From: Aquimarina sp. Aq78
GTDB lineage: Bacteria > Bacteroidota > Bacteroidia > Flavobacteriales > Flavobacteriaceae
Length of the DNA: 64,000 bases
Reading direction: 5' to 3'
Assembly: GCF_900299525.1 (NCBI RefSeq)
Contig: NZ_OMKA01000003.1
Coordinates: 248,001 to 312,000, forward strand
Position 1 is the first letter of the stretch. Each line of letters opens with the position of its first letter. A program made the position numbers and the translations under genes. Below the pieces are notes generated by a model. The model ran no database searches and had not been told where the DNA came from. It worked only from the letters and a program-made list of their open reading frames with translations. This document shows positions 7,027 to 15,455 of the stretch, in pieces.

Positions 7027-7554
7027 ATGAAAAATTCAACGTTGTTGGTTAGGAGTTTATTCTTGATCATTCTTATCGCAGGTAGCGCTCATTTGGTAAC
7101 CTATGCATCTCAAAAAAACACAAAGAAGTTCAGCAAATCAGAAAATAAAGTTTTGTCCGATACTACTACCAAAAAGCATAAACGAGAATCGAAATCAGAA
7201 AGAAGCATAATAAACTTAGAAACTGATTATATCATTGGTAAATGGAAAGTAACTTATAACAGCAAAGAGTTTAAAGGTGCTATTGTATATGAAATAAAGA
7301 AAGAAGATAATATGTTTAACGCTTACATTTTGAAATATCAGGATGAAAACGGAAATAGTCAAAAGGCAGAAAGCATTAAAACCTTAGTTATTAAATCATT
7401 TGATGGATACCAAGGTAAAGGTCAATATTTAGTTATGTATAAAGGTGAGAAATACGATGTAGAATGTAACATTGATATGTTAGATAATAGCACCTTTAAA
7501 TTGAGCTATGATTCTTATGGTTATGACGGTATAGAAATCTGGAAAAAGCAATAA
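7027..7554 (+). CDS. Hypothetical secreted protein
   Basis: A 175-residue protein with an N-terminal hydrophobic signal (about 8-26, LVRSLFLIILIAGSAHLVTY), a lysine/serine-rich low-complexity linker (about 30-62) and a small beta-rich domain beginning IIGKWKV. This resembles the lipocalin-like or DUF2147-like domains that open with a G-K-W motif (about 70-175). The DUF2147 similarity is an inference from 'IGKW...' and the closing W. It is first in an operon: only two bases separate its stop from the sterol-desaturase-family start. An FNR-type operator lies 47 bases upstream. Confidence 0.65.
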   Translation: MKNSTLLVRSLFLIILIAGSAHLVTYASQKNTKKFSKSENKVLSDTTTKKHKRESKSERSIINLETDYIIGKWKVTYNSKEFKGAIVYEIKKEDNMFNAYILKYQDENGNSQKAESIKTLVIKSFDGYQGKGQYLVMYKGEKYDVECNIDMLDNSTFKLSYDSYGYDGIEIWKKQ

Positions 7555-7556
7555 TC

Positions 7557-8450
7557 ATGATTGAGTTTTTATCAAAAAAAATCAACTGGATCGATCTTGA
7601 ATATTGGTTCTATATATTAAATGATTTAAGCTTACTATACGTAATCATACCGTTTTTCATTTTAGAATTGATACGCTATGCATATCAAAAACAGTTAAAT
7701 AAAGATCTAATTTTAGATAGTATAGCCAATGTAATTACATTCGGAGCATTTTTTATAATTGAAATTATCCTTGGTATTTTAGCAGTTACCAAACTTTATT
7801 TTTGGATTTACCAAAACTTTAGTTTACCACATCTGGAACTTAATTGGGCAACTATTATATCCTGTGTTATTTTAGCCGATTTCGCCTATTATTGGGAACA
7901 TCGTATGATGCACCGTATTGGTATTGGCTGGGCAACACACACCGTACATCATAGTTCACCACATTTTAATATGTCTGTAGCTTATCGCTTTGGCCCTTTT
8001 GATGCGATTCTTCCCATTTTGTTTTCACTACCGCTTGTACTATTAGGTTTTGATCCAATTTTAGTATTATTATCAGAAGTATTTGTACAAGTATTTCAGA
8101 CGTTATTACATACCGAAATAGTTGGCAAATTAGTCAAGCCTGTAGAGTATATATTTAATACACCTTCGCATCACAGGGTACATCATGGTTCAAACCGGCA
8201 GTATTGGGACAAAAACTATGCAGGAATTTTTATTTTGTGGGATAGAATGCTTGGTACATTTGAACCAGAAAAAGAAAAAGTAGTTTACGGAATTTCAGAA
8301 CCGTTAAACAGTGTAAATCCTATCAAGGTTTTCTTTCATGGTATTGTACGTTTCTTTAAAAAGCTAACACAAATTAAAGGCTTTAAAAATAAGTTACTAG
8401 CCTTTATAAAGCCGCCAGATTGGATACCTAAAGAGCAGGGAAAAGTTTAA
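7557..8450 (+). CDS. Sterol desaturase / fatty acid hydroxylase family protein
   Basis: A 297-residue integral membrane di-iron enzyme. Four to five hydrophobic helices are visible in the first 180 residues. The histidine clusters are H115-x3-H119, H128-x2-HH132 and HH206-x2-HH210, the pattern of the fatty acid hydroxylase superfamily that oxidises lipids using oxygen. The lipid substrate cannot be told; in Flavobacteriaceae such enzymes may act on fatty acids, ornithine lipids or carotenoids. Being oxygen-dependent and downstream of an FNR-type operator, its expression may follow oxygen or redox state. It is second in a three-gene operon. Confidence 0.88.
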   Translation: MIEFLSKKINWIDLEYWFYILNDLSLLYVIIPFFILELIRYAYQKQLNKDLILDSIANVITFGAFFIIEIILGILAVTKLYFWIYQNFSLPHLELNWATIISCVILADFAYYWEHRMMHRIGIGWATHTVHHSSPHFNMSVAYRFGPFDAILPILFSLPLVLLGFDPILVLLSEVFVQVFQTLLHTEIVGKLVKPVEYIFNTPSHHRVHHGSNRQYWDKNYAGIFILWDRMLGTFEPEKEKVVYGISEPLNSVNPIKVFFHGIVRFFKKLTQIKGFKNKLLAFIKPPDWIPKEQGKV

Positions 8451-8468
8451 CCATTGAATAGTCTATAT

Positions 8469-9188
8469 ATGATATCAAACAATCCCTTTTTTGCAGATTT
8501 ATCTACCTATTCACCTGAAAAAACAATTCCTTTCTATGAAAACGTTTTTCGATGGAAATATTACAAAAGGGATAATTATTACACTGCTTTTTTAGGTACT
8601 ATCGAAGTTGTTGGTCTATATGAAACACCAGAAAAATTCAAACAAATGCGTATGCCTCATTTTTGGATGACATATATTAAAGTGGCATGTGTTGACGAAA
8701 CTATTAACAAAGCCAAAATGTTTGGTGAAATTATAGAAATCGATTACGAAATAAAAAACTTTGGCAAGATTGCTTTAATTCGAGACCCGCAAGGAGCTGG
8801 TTTCACGATATACCAAGGTGATAAACTAAAAAATGTGCGTACAGAGAAGACAGCAAACACGATCATTTGGAATGAACTGCACGTTTTTGACTCAAGTAAA
8901 ATTATTCCATTTTATCAAGGGGTTTTTAATTGGAAAATCATAAAAAATGAAAAAGGCTATTATAATGTCCTAAATGACAAACATGAACATATTGCTGATA
9001 TAGTAGAAGTATTAGGCACATATATGGAAAAATACAAATATTGGATATGTACGTTTGGTGTAGAAGATTTATACAAAACCAAAAATCAAGTTTTGGAAAA
9101 TGGTGGAAATCAAATCATAAGTGAAGGAAACCGTATTCTGTTTACAGATAACTCTAATGAAGCCTTTTTCTATCTTAAAGAGATTTAA
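8469..9188 (+). CDS. VOC (glyoxalase/bleomycin resistance-like) family protein, two domains
   Basis: A 239-residue protein made of two vicinal-oxygen-chelate modules, about 8-120 and 130-239. Each opens with an 'F...FY..VF.WK' pattern (TIPFYENVFRWKYY; IIPFYQGVFNWKII). The first ends with the typical IRDPQGAGFTIYQG. The frame extends to a TTG at 8454, three bases after the previous stop, but the ATG at 8469 is preferred. VOC proteins of this arrangement are usually annotated as glyoxalase-like with no known substrate. It closes the operon 7027-9188 and is followed by a strong hairpin. Confidence 0.8.
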   Translation: MISNNPFFADLSTYSPEKTIPFYENVFRWKYYKRDNYYTAFLGTIEVVGLYETPEKFKQMRMPHFWMTYIKVACVDETINKAKMFGEIIEIDYEIKNFGKIALIRDPQGAGFTIYQGDKLKNVRTEKTANTIIWNELHVFDSSKIIPFYQGVFNWKIIKNEKGYYNVLNDKHEHIADIVEVLGTYMEKYKYWICTFGVEDLYKTKNQVLENGGNQIISEGNRILFTDNSNEAFFYLKEI

Positions 9189-9194
9189 AAATTA

Positions 9195-9230
9195 TTGATA
9201 ACGGTTAGTAACTAACCTTCTAATTATCAA
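9195..9230. terminator. Interrupted hairpin after VOC gene
   Basis: TTGATAA (9195-9201) pairs with TTATCAA (9224-9230), enclosing a second stem GGTTAG/CTAACC (9203-9208 with 9212-9217). It follows the operon stop by seven bases. No long T-run, so termination strength is uncertain. Confidence 0.5.
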
Positions 9231-9231
9231 A

Positions 9232-9290
9232 ACCAAACCTATCGAAGGCATTTGATAATACAAACATAGAACTACTTCGACAGGCTTGGT
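9232..9290. repeat. REP-like inverted repeat
   Basis: Arms 9232-9247 and 9275-9290 are 16 bases long with two mismatches (ACCAAACCTATCGAAG against the complement of CTTCGACAGGCTTGGT). The CTTCGACAGGCT core resembles an intergenic repeat I know to be common in Bacteroidota genomes. It sits between convergent genes. Confidence 0.55.
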
Positions 9291-9331
9291 ATGATAAGAA
9301 ATTTAGGATATTAGAAAAGGACATTATATTC

Positions 9332-10771
9332 TTATCGTATACCTTCTATCCTTAATTCTCCTTTAGCATTAGGAGTAACATCGAATAGAATCTGTTCTAC
9401 CCCGTTTTTAGTTTCAACACCTAGAACTACTTCATTCTCATTTACCGCAATTTGTACGATCTTTCCTCCATTAAGATCTTCATGCAATTGTTTAAACATT
9501 GCTACATGTTTCTCTATAGAAAAAGAATTTTTGAATGTAGGTGTCATTCTATTTTCCATAAAAGACTTCCAGGTATTTTGATTATTTTGGTTTACTATTT
9601 TCATAAATTCATTTACTAATTGATCTGCCATTTCTCCTCTTATTGCTCCTTTTGATTGTTCTTTAACAGTAGGGTTGAAATCAGGTTTTAAAAGTATCCC
9701 TGCAATCTGAGAAGCAATATTTTCGAATTTTCGGTCTACCGCATTGGTCATCATAATAATGGTGATATCTTCATCAAGATAACGCCACATATCGGCAAAG
9801 AAAATACCATTACCTCCATTATGAGCAATCAATTCGGTATTACGAGGTGTAGGGAAAATAGCCCATCCATATCCATAATATGATCCTGCCCCCTCTCCTT
9901 CTTCAATATGTTTACCATAGTACTTGGTTTTTGCTGTAGCATCCAGAATTTTATCTCCTAGCATTGCCTGGTGCCATTTATACATATCTTGTGTGGTAGA
10001 TAGTACTCCTCCATTTGCTTTTAAGTGCCAGTATGGCCCATCTACACCCCATTTTTTATCTATAGGCTTTCCCCAATGTTTATTCTTGCGATATCCAACT
10101 GCTATATCTTTAAACAAAGGTTTTTTATACCCGGTTTGATGCATCCCAGAAGGTTTCCACAAATGTTTCATTAAATACTCTTCGTAAGATATTCCCGAAA
10201 CTTCCTCAATGATAATACCTAAGAAACTATACCCCACATTAGAATATGTAAACTTGGTTCCTGGTTTAAATAGCAATTTTCTTTTAAAAGCTTCTTTTAT
10301 AAATTCTTGAGTAGAAATATTTTCATAATCATCTCCTATTGCTGATTGAAATCCAGAAGAATGTGTAAGTAACTGATGCAATGTGATATCCTTTTTATCA
10401 TCGGGTATGTTAGAGATATATTTAGAGAGTTTGTCTTCTACGGATAATTTTCCCTGCATTTCTAATTTTAAAATAGCAGCCCCCGTAAATTGTTTGGTTA
10501 TCGAACCTATATCGAAAACAGTTTCTGAGGTACTTTTGATTTTGTTTTCACGATTAGAATATCCATATCCTTTTTCCAACAGGACTTTTCCTTTTTGGGC
10601 TACCAAAACACTTCCAGAAAATCCTGATTTTTCTAATTCATTCAGGTAATTTGATAGTTTCTCTTTATTGGTTACAGTAGCATTACTAACTATTTCCTGT
10701 GCTACTGTTGGTTCTTCTTTACAAGATAGTAGAAGGCTTACCAATATTATTATTTTAAATACATGTTTCAT
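9332..10771 (-). CDS. Serine hydrolase lipoprotein (class C beta-lactamase/DD-peptidase fold)
   Basis: A 479-residue protein with a lipoprotein signal (VSLLLSC, Cys17). The beta-lactamase-family domain spans about 42-375. The catalytic motifs are visible: S90-x-x-K93 (SITK), Y176-S-N178 and H317-N-G-G320, the last being the HxG-type KTG equivalent. A C-terminal extension of about 100 residues (380-479) is typical of bacterial esterase or D-aminopeptidase-like members. True antibiotic resistance is unlikely; peptidase or esterase roles fit better. The ORF can be read from 10819, but the ATG at 10771 gives a perfect lipoprotein signal. It is divergent from the LytS-type kinase at 10980. Confidence 0.85.
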   Translation of the reverse strand: MKHVFKIIILVSLLLSCKEEPTVAQEIVSNATVTNKEKLSNYLNELEKSGFSGSVLVAQKGKVLLEKGYGYSNRENKIKSTSETVFDIGSITKQFTGAAILKLEMQGKLSVEDKLSKYISNIPDDKKDITLHQLLTHSSGFQSAIGDDYENISTQEFIKEAFKRKLLFKPGTKFTYSNVGYSFLGIIIEEVSGISYEEYLMKHLWKPSGMHQTGYKKPLFKDIAVGYRKNKHWGKPIDKKWGVDGPYWHLKANGGVLSTTQDMYKWHQAMLGDKILDATAKTKYYGKHIEEGEGAGSYYGYGWAIFPTPRNTELIAHNGGNGIFFADMWRYLDEDITIIMMTNAVDRKFENIASQIAGILLKPDFNPTVKEQSKGAIRGEMADQLVNEFMKIVNQNNQNTWKSFMENRMTPTFKNSFSIEKHVAMFKQLHEDLNGGKIVQIAVNENEVVLGVETKNGVEQILFDVTPNAKGELRIEGIR

Positions 10772-10967
10772 CTGTTCTTTTTTAATGATTTTGAATACCA
10801 ATATTAAAATGGTTATCAATAGTTTACAACAAAATGTTACTTAGGTAAAAACTAAGTTATCTATGTCAAAATCCAAGTTATTAATTGTATTCCTACCATA
10901 ATCCTTTTGTTTTGTACCAAAAATCGAGAGTACAGCACTTTTACAAAAACGATTCAACAATTATCTA

Positions 10968-10975
10968 TACTTTTG
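10968..10975 (+). promoter_or_regulatory. Candidate -7 box (TACTTTTG)
   Basis: A perfect match to the Bacteroidota TAnnTTTG box. It ends only four bases before the GTG start of the kinase gene, so a transcript from it would be essentially leaderless. No clear TTTG -33 box is present. Confidence 0.4.
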
Positions 10976-10979
10976 AATT

Positions 10980-12056
10980 GTGAGCATACCACAAATAACT
11001 TTACAACGATGGATTGAGGTGTTCCTGAATATTCTATTCTGGGTTGCCGCTGTTGCTATTTTATTATTAACCACAGAGGTAGGGATAGTTGAAAATACAG
11101 TAGAAGATGTAGATGGAGTTGTTGTACAGGAAACTATAGAAATGGGGATTTTTATTCTCCCAAATTTTATAGGAATGATTAGTATTATTCCTTTCTTTTA
11201 TATCGTTACTTTTTACTTAACTCCAAGATACTATTCGTCTAAAAAGTACCTGGTTTTTTCTAGTTTACTTCTTTTAGGTCTAGCCGATCTTCTGTTAATT
11301 GAGTTGGGAGTTGTATACCTTCAGAATACGACGTTTCATACTATCATGATACGATTTTTTATATTTTATAATCTCTTTTTTATTATTGCTGCAGTGGTCT
11401 ATGGAATGGTAAGACATCAACTAAAAATGGAAACGCATCAACAAGCTTTAGAAAAAGAAAAGATAAGTGCCGAATTACAATTGATGCAATCGCAGATCAA
11501 TCCTCACTTTATGTTTAATGCATTAAACAACTTATTAGCGATATCAGAACGTTCAGAAAATGCAGAGACTTCTTCGGGGATAACAAAACTGTCGGATCTG
11601 TTGCGATTTATGATTTATGATACTCAAGCAGAACAAGTTTTACTTTCCAAAGAAATTGAATTTATAGAAAACTACATTGCGCTTCAAAAATTAAAATATA
11701 GTACAGAAGATCCTTTTGAAATTTCATTGATTACAGAAACAAATGATGAAGATCCAAAAATCGCACCTACACTATTAATTCCATTTGTCGAGAATGCGTT
11801 TAAACATGGTCTTGATATCCAGACCAAATCTTTTATTCATATCAAACTCGAGTTTAAAGATAACCTACTACATTTTGAAGTTAAAAACTCAAAACATCAC
11901 CTTAAAAAAACCGAATTCGAAAAAAAATACTCTGGTATCGGTTTAGAAAATGTAAAAAAACGCTTAAATCTAATCTATCCAAATCAATATAATTTGGATA
12001 TCAAAGATGATGAGCATATCTTTTATGTACTATTAAAAATTAATCTTACTATATGA
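10980..12056 (+). CDS. LytS-type sensor histidine kinase
   Basis: A 358-residue protein with four membrane helices (about 13-33, 58-80, 90-114, 124-143), then a short coiled coil and the His_kinase domain. The QSQINPHFMFNALNNL box has the phosphorylated H176, and a GHKL ATPase domain lies at about 250-358 (N box PFVENAFKHG, G box YSGIGLENV). It starts with GTG; no in-frame ATG lies near. Its end overlaps the response-regulator start by four bases, so the pair is a cognate two-component system. The membrane part suggests it senses an envelope or membrane signal. It is divergent from the serine hydrolase, a possible target. Confidence 0.9.
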   Translation: MSIPQITLQRWIEVFLNILFWVAAVAILLLTTEVGIVENTVEDVDGVVVQETIEMGIFILPNFIGMISIIPFFYIVTFYLTPRYYSSKKYLVFSSLLLLGLADLLLIELGVVYLQNTTFHTIMIRFFIFYNLFFIIAAVVYGMVRHQLKMETHQQALEKEKISAELQLMQSQINPHFMFNALNNLLAISERSENAETSSGITKLSDLLRFMIYDTQAEQVLLSKEIEFIENYIALQKLKYSTEDPFEISLITETNDEDPKIAPTLLIPFVENAFKHGLDIQTKSFIHIKLEFKDNLLHFEVKNSKHHLKKTEFEKKYSGIGLENVKKRLNLIYPNQYNLDIKDDEHIFYVLLKINLTI

Positions 12057-12739
12057 TTACCGCTGTAATTATAGATGATGAACCTAATGCTATAGAGTTA
12101 TTACAAGGTTATATCAAAAAGTTATCTTTTGTAGAATGCATTCGTAGTTTTAGAAACCCTATCGAAGCATTGGTGTTTTTAAAAGAATGTGATGTAGATT
12201 TAATATTTCTAGATATCAATATGCCTCAATTATCTGGCATATCTTTTATAAAAACATTAGAAAACCCTCCTAAAATTATATTAACAACAGCATATTCTGA
12301 ATATGCAGTAGAGAGTTATGAATATCAGGTTACTGATTATTTATTAAAACCCATTTCGTTTGAACGTTTTCTTAAAGCTGTACTTAAGATTAAGGACACT
12401 ATTGAAGAACCAGAACCACAAAAAATAGCTAATGGTATCATTTATATAAAAAGTGGTCAACAACAATTTAAAACCAATATCGATGATATTTTATATCTTC
12501 AAAAAGATGGTAATTATATAAGTTACATTACTAAAGATAAAAATATTCTGGCCAGGCAATCGATTAAAAATGCTCTGGATGAACTAGGAAAAGGGTTTAT
12601 ACAGATTCATAAATCAACTATTATTAATGTAAGTCATATTTCGGCTTTTGATTCTAACTCGGTAACAATTAACAGTACTAAATTATCAATCGGGCAATCC
12701 TATAAAGTAGCTTTTCAAAACTATGTAAAGTCTACATAG
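12053..12739 (+). CDS. LytTR-family response regulator
   Basis: A 228-residue protein with a receiver domain (about 1-118; acidic DDE at 8-10, phosphoacceptor D54 in DLIFLDINMP, conserved K in DYLLKPI). A LytTR DNA-binding domain follows (about 130-225; YLQKDGNYISY, ...FIQIHKSTIINVSHI). It overlaps the kinase gene by four bases (ATGA), so the two are made together. LytTR proteins bind pairs of direct repeats; I did not identify such a pair here with confidence. Confidence 0.92.
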   Translation: MITAVIIDDEPNAIELLQGYIKKLSFVECIRSFRNPIEALVFLKECDVDLIFLDINMPQLSGISFIKTLENPPKIILTTAYSEYAVESYEYQVTDYLLKPISFERFLKAVLKIKDTIEEPEPQKIANGIIYIKSGQQQFKTNIDDILYLQKDGNYISYITKDKNILARQSIKNALDELGKGFIQIHKSTIINVSHISAFDSNSVTINSTKLSIGQSYKVAFQNYVKST

Positions 12740-12791
12740 ATATAAATCATCATTGATATTCCTTCATCTCTAACTCTTTAACAATTCAAGA

Positions 12792-12830
12792 TCTTTTATA
12801 GAAGTTTCTTTAGTTTAAAACTATAAAAGA
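12792..12830. terminator. Inverted repeat after LytTR gene, candidate terminator
   Basis: TCTTTTATAG (12792-12801) and CTATAAAAGA (12821-12830) are perfectly complementary, with a 19-base loop. It lies 52 bases after the LytTR stop and well before the next promoter, so it may end the two-component transcript or act as an operator. Confidence 0.4.
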
Positions 12831-12885
12831 GGTATATAGAATTCCTTTATTGTACAAAATAAGATAAGAGGTAATACTAAATTCT

Positions 12886-12893
12886 TACTTTTG
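12886..12893 (+). promoter_or_regulatory. Candidate -7 box (TACTTTTG) of Crp/Fnr gene
   Basis: A perfect TAnnTTTG match 24 bases before the GTG start of the third Crp/Fnr gene. A TTG is found about 23 bases further upstream. Confidence 0.5.
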
Positions 12894-12917
12894 GAAATAA
12901 GAACTATACCTTAAGAC

Positions 12918-13493
12918 GTGGAAAAAATTATATCTAGTATAAAAAGTATGTATGCAGTAAGCGATGTTTCTATAGCATCTTTAACAAGTAAGATGACAAA
13001 ACTACATCTTCCTAAAAAGCATGTACTCATTAAAAGCGGGGTTGTAGACAAGAATTACTATTTCATAGAAAAAGGGTTGACTCGTTCTTATTGTATTATT
13101 GATGGAGAAGAGGCTACGACATGGTTTAGTAAAGAAGGAGAATTAGCTTTTTCTATGTTAAGCTGTTATGAAAATAAACCGGGATTCGAATGTGTGGATT
13201 TATTAGAAGATTCTATTATATATGCTATTCCTGTACATGAATTAAACTTATTATACAAAACCAATATTGAAATTGCGAATTGGTCCAGAATAGCACATCA
13301 AAAAGCATTTCTCGATCTCGAATTACGTCATATTGCATTGGCTACACAGTCTGCCAAAGAACGTTATAATACTTTTACTAAAGAGAAATTTGATTTATTT
13401 AAACGTGTAAAGCTAGGCTATATCGCTTCTTTTCTGGGAGTTACTCAAGTTACTTTAAGTAGATTAAGAGCTAAACAACATTTTTTAACATAG
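12918..13493 (+). CDS. Crp/Fnr family transcriptional regulator
   Basis: A 191-residue protein starting with GTG, with a cyclic-nucleotide-binding-like domain (about 20-120; LPKKHVLIKSGVVDKNYYFIEKG) and a C-terminal winged helix (about 150-188). The recognition helix reads VTQVTLSRLR. The glutamate that in FNR contacts the TTGAT half-site is Val here, and no TTGAT-N4-ATCAA site lies nearby, in contrast to the two other Crp/Fnr genes of the window. Sixty-two bases downstream begins an acetyltransferase/SemiSWEET/oxidoreductase operon that it may control. Confidence 0.9.
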   Translation: MEKIISSIKSMYAVSDVSIASLTSKMTKLHLPKKHVLIKSGVVDKNYYFIEKGLTRSYCIIDGEEATTWFSKEGELAFSMLSCYENKPGFECVDLLEDSIIYAIPVHELNLLYKTNIEIANWSRIAHQKAFLDLELRHIALATQSAKERYNTFTKEKFDLFKRVKLGYIASFLGVTQVTLSRLRAKQHFLT

Positions 13494-13520
13494 GTAAAAA
13501 ATATTCTTCTCAAACAAAGC

Positions 13521-13528
13521 TAATTTTG
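13521..13528 (+). promoter_or_regulatory. Candidate -7 box (TAATTTTG)
   Basis: A perfect TAnnTTTG match 33 bases ahead of the acetyltransferase ATG. It overlaps an inverted repeat ACAAA-N6-TTTGT (starting about 13513), a possible operator for the adjacent Crp/Fnr regulator. Confidence 0.45.
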
Positions 13529-13561
13529 TACGGTCGTTATTTAACTTAAGAAAACATGCAT

Positions 13562-14131
13562 ATGACCGAAAAAGAAAAAATGCTGGCTGGTGAGTCCTAT
13601 GATACCAGGGATCCCGAATTAATCAAAATGTATCATAAAGCTAGAAAATTAATGCAGGCATATAATACTCTGGATTCTACTGATACTGAAGGTAAAAAAC
13701 AAACACTATCAGATTTATTAGGCCGTATTGGAGATGGTGCATGGATCGAACCACCTTTTTTTTGTGATTATGGAGTACATATTTCTGTGGGAGAAAACAC
13801 AGTAATAAACACCAATTGTATGTTTATCGATGATAATACAATAACCATTGGAAAAAACGGGCTAATTGCGCCTTTTGTTCAGATATATACGGCAAAACAT
13901 CCTGTAAAAGCCTCTGATAGAATACAAAAATCCGGTAATGCTCCCTTTACTACATTAACAAGCCCTGTACATATAGGAGATAATGTATGGATTGGTGGAA
14001 ACAGTGTGATATTACCTGGAGTTACTATCGGTAATAATGTTACCATAGGAGCAGGTTCTGTAGTAACCAAAGACATTCCTGATAACACATTAGCTTTCGG
14101 AAATCCATGTGCAATTATAAAAACCATATAA
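13562..14131 (+). CDS. Sugar O-acetyltransferase (maltose acetyltransferase-like, left-handed beta-helix)
   Basis: A 189-residue trimeric hexapeptide-repeat enzyme of the Maa/LacA/NodL type that transfers acetyl from acetyl-CoA to a sugar hydroxyl. The N-terminal helical Mac domain opens MTEKEKMLAGESYD (about 1-55). Hexapeptide turns then run from about 60 to 185 (GVHISVGENTVIN; HIGDNVWIGGNSVILPGVTIG; VTIGAGSVVTKDIP). The catalytic histidine is expected in YTAKHP (about residue 115). ATG is also possible at 13556, but family members begin with MTEKE. The stop is one base from the SemiSWEET start, so a sugar-related operon is likely. Confidence 0.9.
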   Translation: MTEKEKMLAGESYDTRDPELIKMYHKARKLMQAYNTLDSTDTEGKKQTLSDLLGRIGDGAWIEPPFFCDYGVHISVGENTVINTNCMFIDDNTITIGKNGLIAPFVQIYTAKHPVKASDRIQKSGNAPFTTLTSPVHIGDNVWIGGNSVILPGVTIGNNVTIGAGSVVTKDIPDNTLAFGNPCAIIKTI

Positions 14132-14132
14132 A

Positions 14133-14429
14133 ATGAACTTTTTACAATCTATACCAGAATCAATATTTGAAATCATCGGTTTTTCTATTGGTTTTTTTGT
14201 TTGCGTTATAACTGCCATTCAAATTATTAAAGAATATAAATCAAAGCAGTCGAGTAGTCTTTCACCAGGTTATGTTATGGGTTGGTTATTTGTGTATTCA
14301 TTTTGGGCCATCTATGGACTTCGGTTTGAAGCAATTGCTTTATGGACAACCAATAGTCTTGCATTATTCTTACAAATAGGTTTATGTATCATAGTGTTTA
14401 AGAAAAATAAAAAAAATAAGTATGTCTAA
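14133..14429 (+). CDS. SemiSWEET-type sugar transporter (PQ-loop/MtN3 family)
   Basis: A 98-residue protein with three membrane helices (about 12-32, 46-64, 70-90), the size of a bacterial SemiSWEET, which works as a dimer to move sugars. Helix 1 ends with TAIQIIKEYKSKQSSSLS, which matches the P-Q-I-x-K-x-x-K-x-K-S-x-x-x-S pattern of the family, with Ala-Ile in place of the usual Pro. Helix 3 begins with a conserved Asn (NSLALF). It is one base after the acetyltransferase gene and overlaps the oxidoreductase gene by eight bases, so the three are co-translated. Family fairly sure; substrate unknown. Confidence 0.72.
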   Translation: MNFLQSIPESIFEIIGFSIGFFVCVITAIQIIKEYKSKQSSSLSPGYVMGWLFVYSFWAIYGLRFEAIALWTTNSLALFLQIGLCIIVFKKNKKNKYV

Positions 14430-15414
14430 AATAAAGATAGGGATCATAGGCTACGGCAATTGGGTCAAAGATGCTTATATACCAGCTCTTACATATGACG
14501 GAAGAGCAGATATTGTTGCCATTTCTGCAAAAAGTGATGGTACAATCGCAGCTATCAAATCACAATTTGGAAATACGATTGATGTATATAGTAATTATGA
14601 AGACTTATTAAATTCGCCCTCGATCGATGCCATAATGATTGCAGTTCCTGATGCTTTACATGGTAAAATTGTAATGGAAGCATTAGATTCTGGTAAGGCT
14701 ATTTTTTATGAACCTCCTATTGGTCATACCAGAGATTTGATACCAAAAGTACTGGAAAAGTTGGTAAATGCTCCACAAATTACACATGCCGATCTAGAAT
14801 TAGGACTTATTCCTGTTATAGCAGAAGCAGCTAAGCTTATAAAAAATGAAGTTATTGGAAAAATACAAACTGTGAGTATTGATTTAAGGTCTAATTGGGG
14901 ACCTGAACCCGATCAGGATACAACAAATATCAATCGCTTATCACTCTGGTATGTTCATGTTCTTAATATTTTACTAAATGCTATACCAAAACGTGTTCTT
15001 ATTATGGATGGCCATGGAACCAATGGAAGACGACAAAGCCGAAGTACTGGTCTTTTTGATTATAACGGTATTTGGGGTGAACTAAAAGTTAATATAGATA
15101 GTGTAGATAAACTGGTAATTACAATAGAGATTATTGGAAGTAAAGGAGATATCCAAATAGATATTTTAACGGGAGAACTAAAATTAAGAACTAAAGAAAG
15201 GTCTTTAGCAGAACATTTCCCTGCATTACAACCTTATGCAGACTGGCCCGGAATGAGAGAATCGATAACTCATTTTTTAAATGCTGTAGAAAGTGGAAAT
15301 CCGAGTTTTGCAAATGCACATCTGGTTGCAGAATTACAAGCTATAGGAATGGCTTCTGAAGAGTCTAAAGATACCGGGAACTGGGCCGTGGTAAAAAGCA
15401 TGATATCTGGGTAA
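14422..15414 (+). CDS. Gfo/Idh/MocA family NAD(P)-dependent oxidoreductase
   Basis: A 330-residue protein with an N-terminal Rossmann domain (KIGIIGYGNWVKDAYIPAL, residues 3-21; G-x-G-x-x pattern). The family's 'SIDAIMIAVPDALHG' strand and the catalytic-region motif FYEPPIGHT (usual form EKPLA, so Lys is replaced by Pro here) follow. A C-terminal alpha/beta substrate domain begins near residue 125. Members oxidise or reduce sugars and cyclitols. Loss of the EKP lysine, often catalytic, suggests altered activity. It is the last gene of the sugar operon 13562-15414 and faces a convergent AraC gene. Confidence 0.85.
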   Translation: MSKIKIGIIGYGNWVKDAYIPALTYDGRADIVAISAKSDGTIAAIKSQFGNTIDVYSNYEDLLNSPSIDAIMIAVPDALHGKIVMEALDSGKAIFYEPPIGHTRDLIPKVLEKLVNAPQITHADLELGLIPVIAEAAKLIKNEVIGKIQTVSIDLRSNWGPEPDQDTTNINRLSLWYVHVLNILLNAIPKRVLIMDGHGTNGRRQSRSTGLFDYNGIWGELKVNIDSVDKLVITIEIIGSKGDIQIDILTGELKLRTKERSLAEHFPALQPYADWPGMRESITHFLNAVESGNPSFANAHLVAELQAIGMASEESKDTGNWAVVKSMISG

Positions 15415-15455
15415 TATTCATATTTCTTTTTTAATCTTCTGAAGTAATTAAAAAA

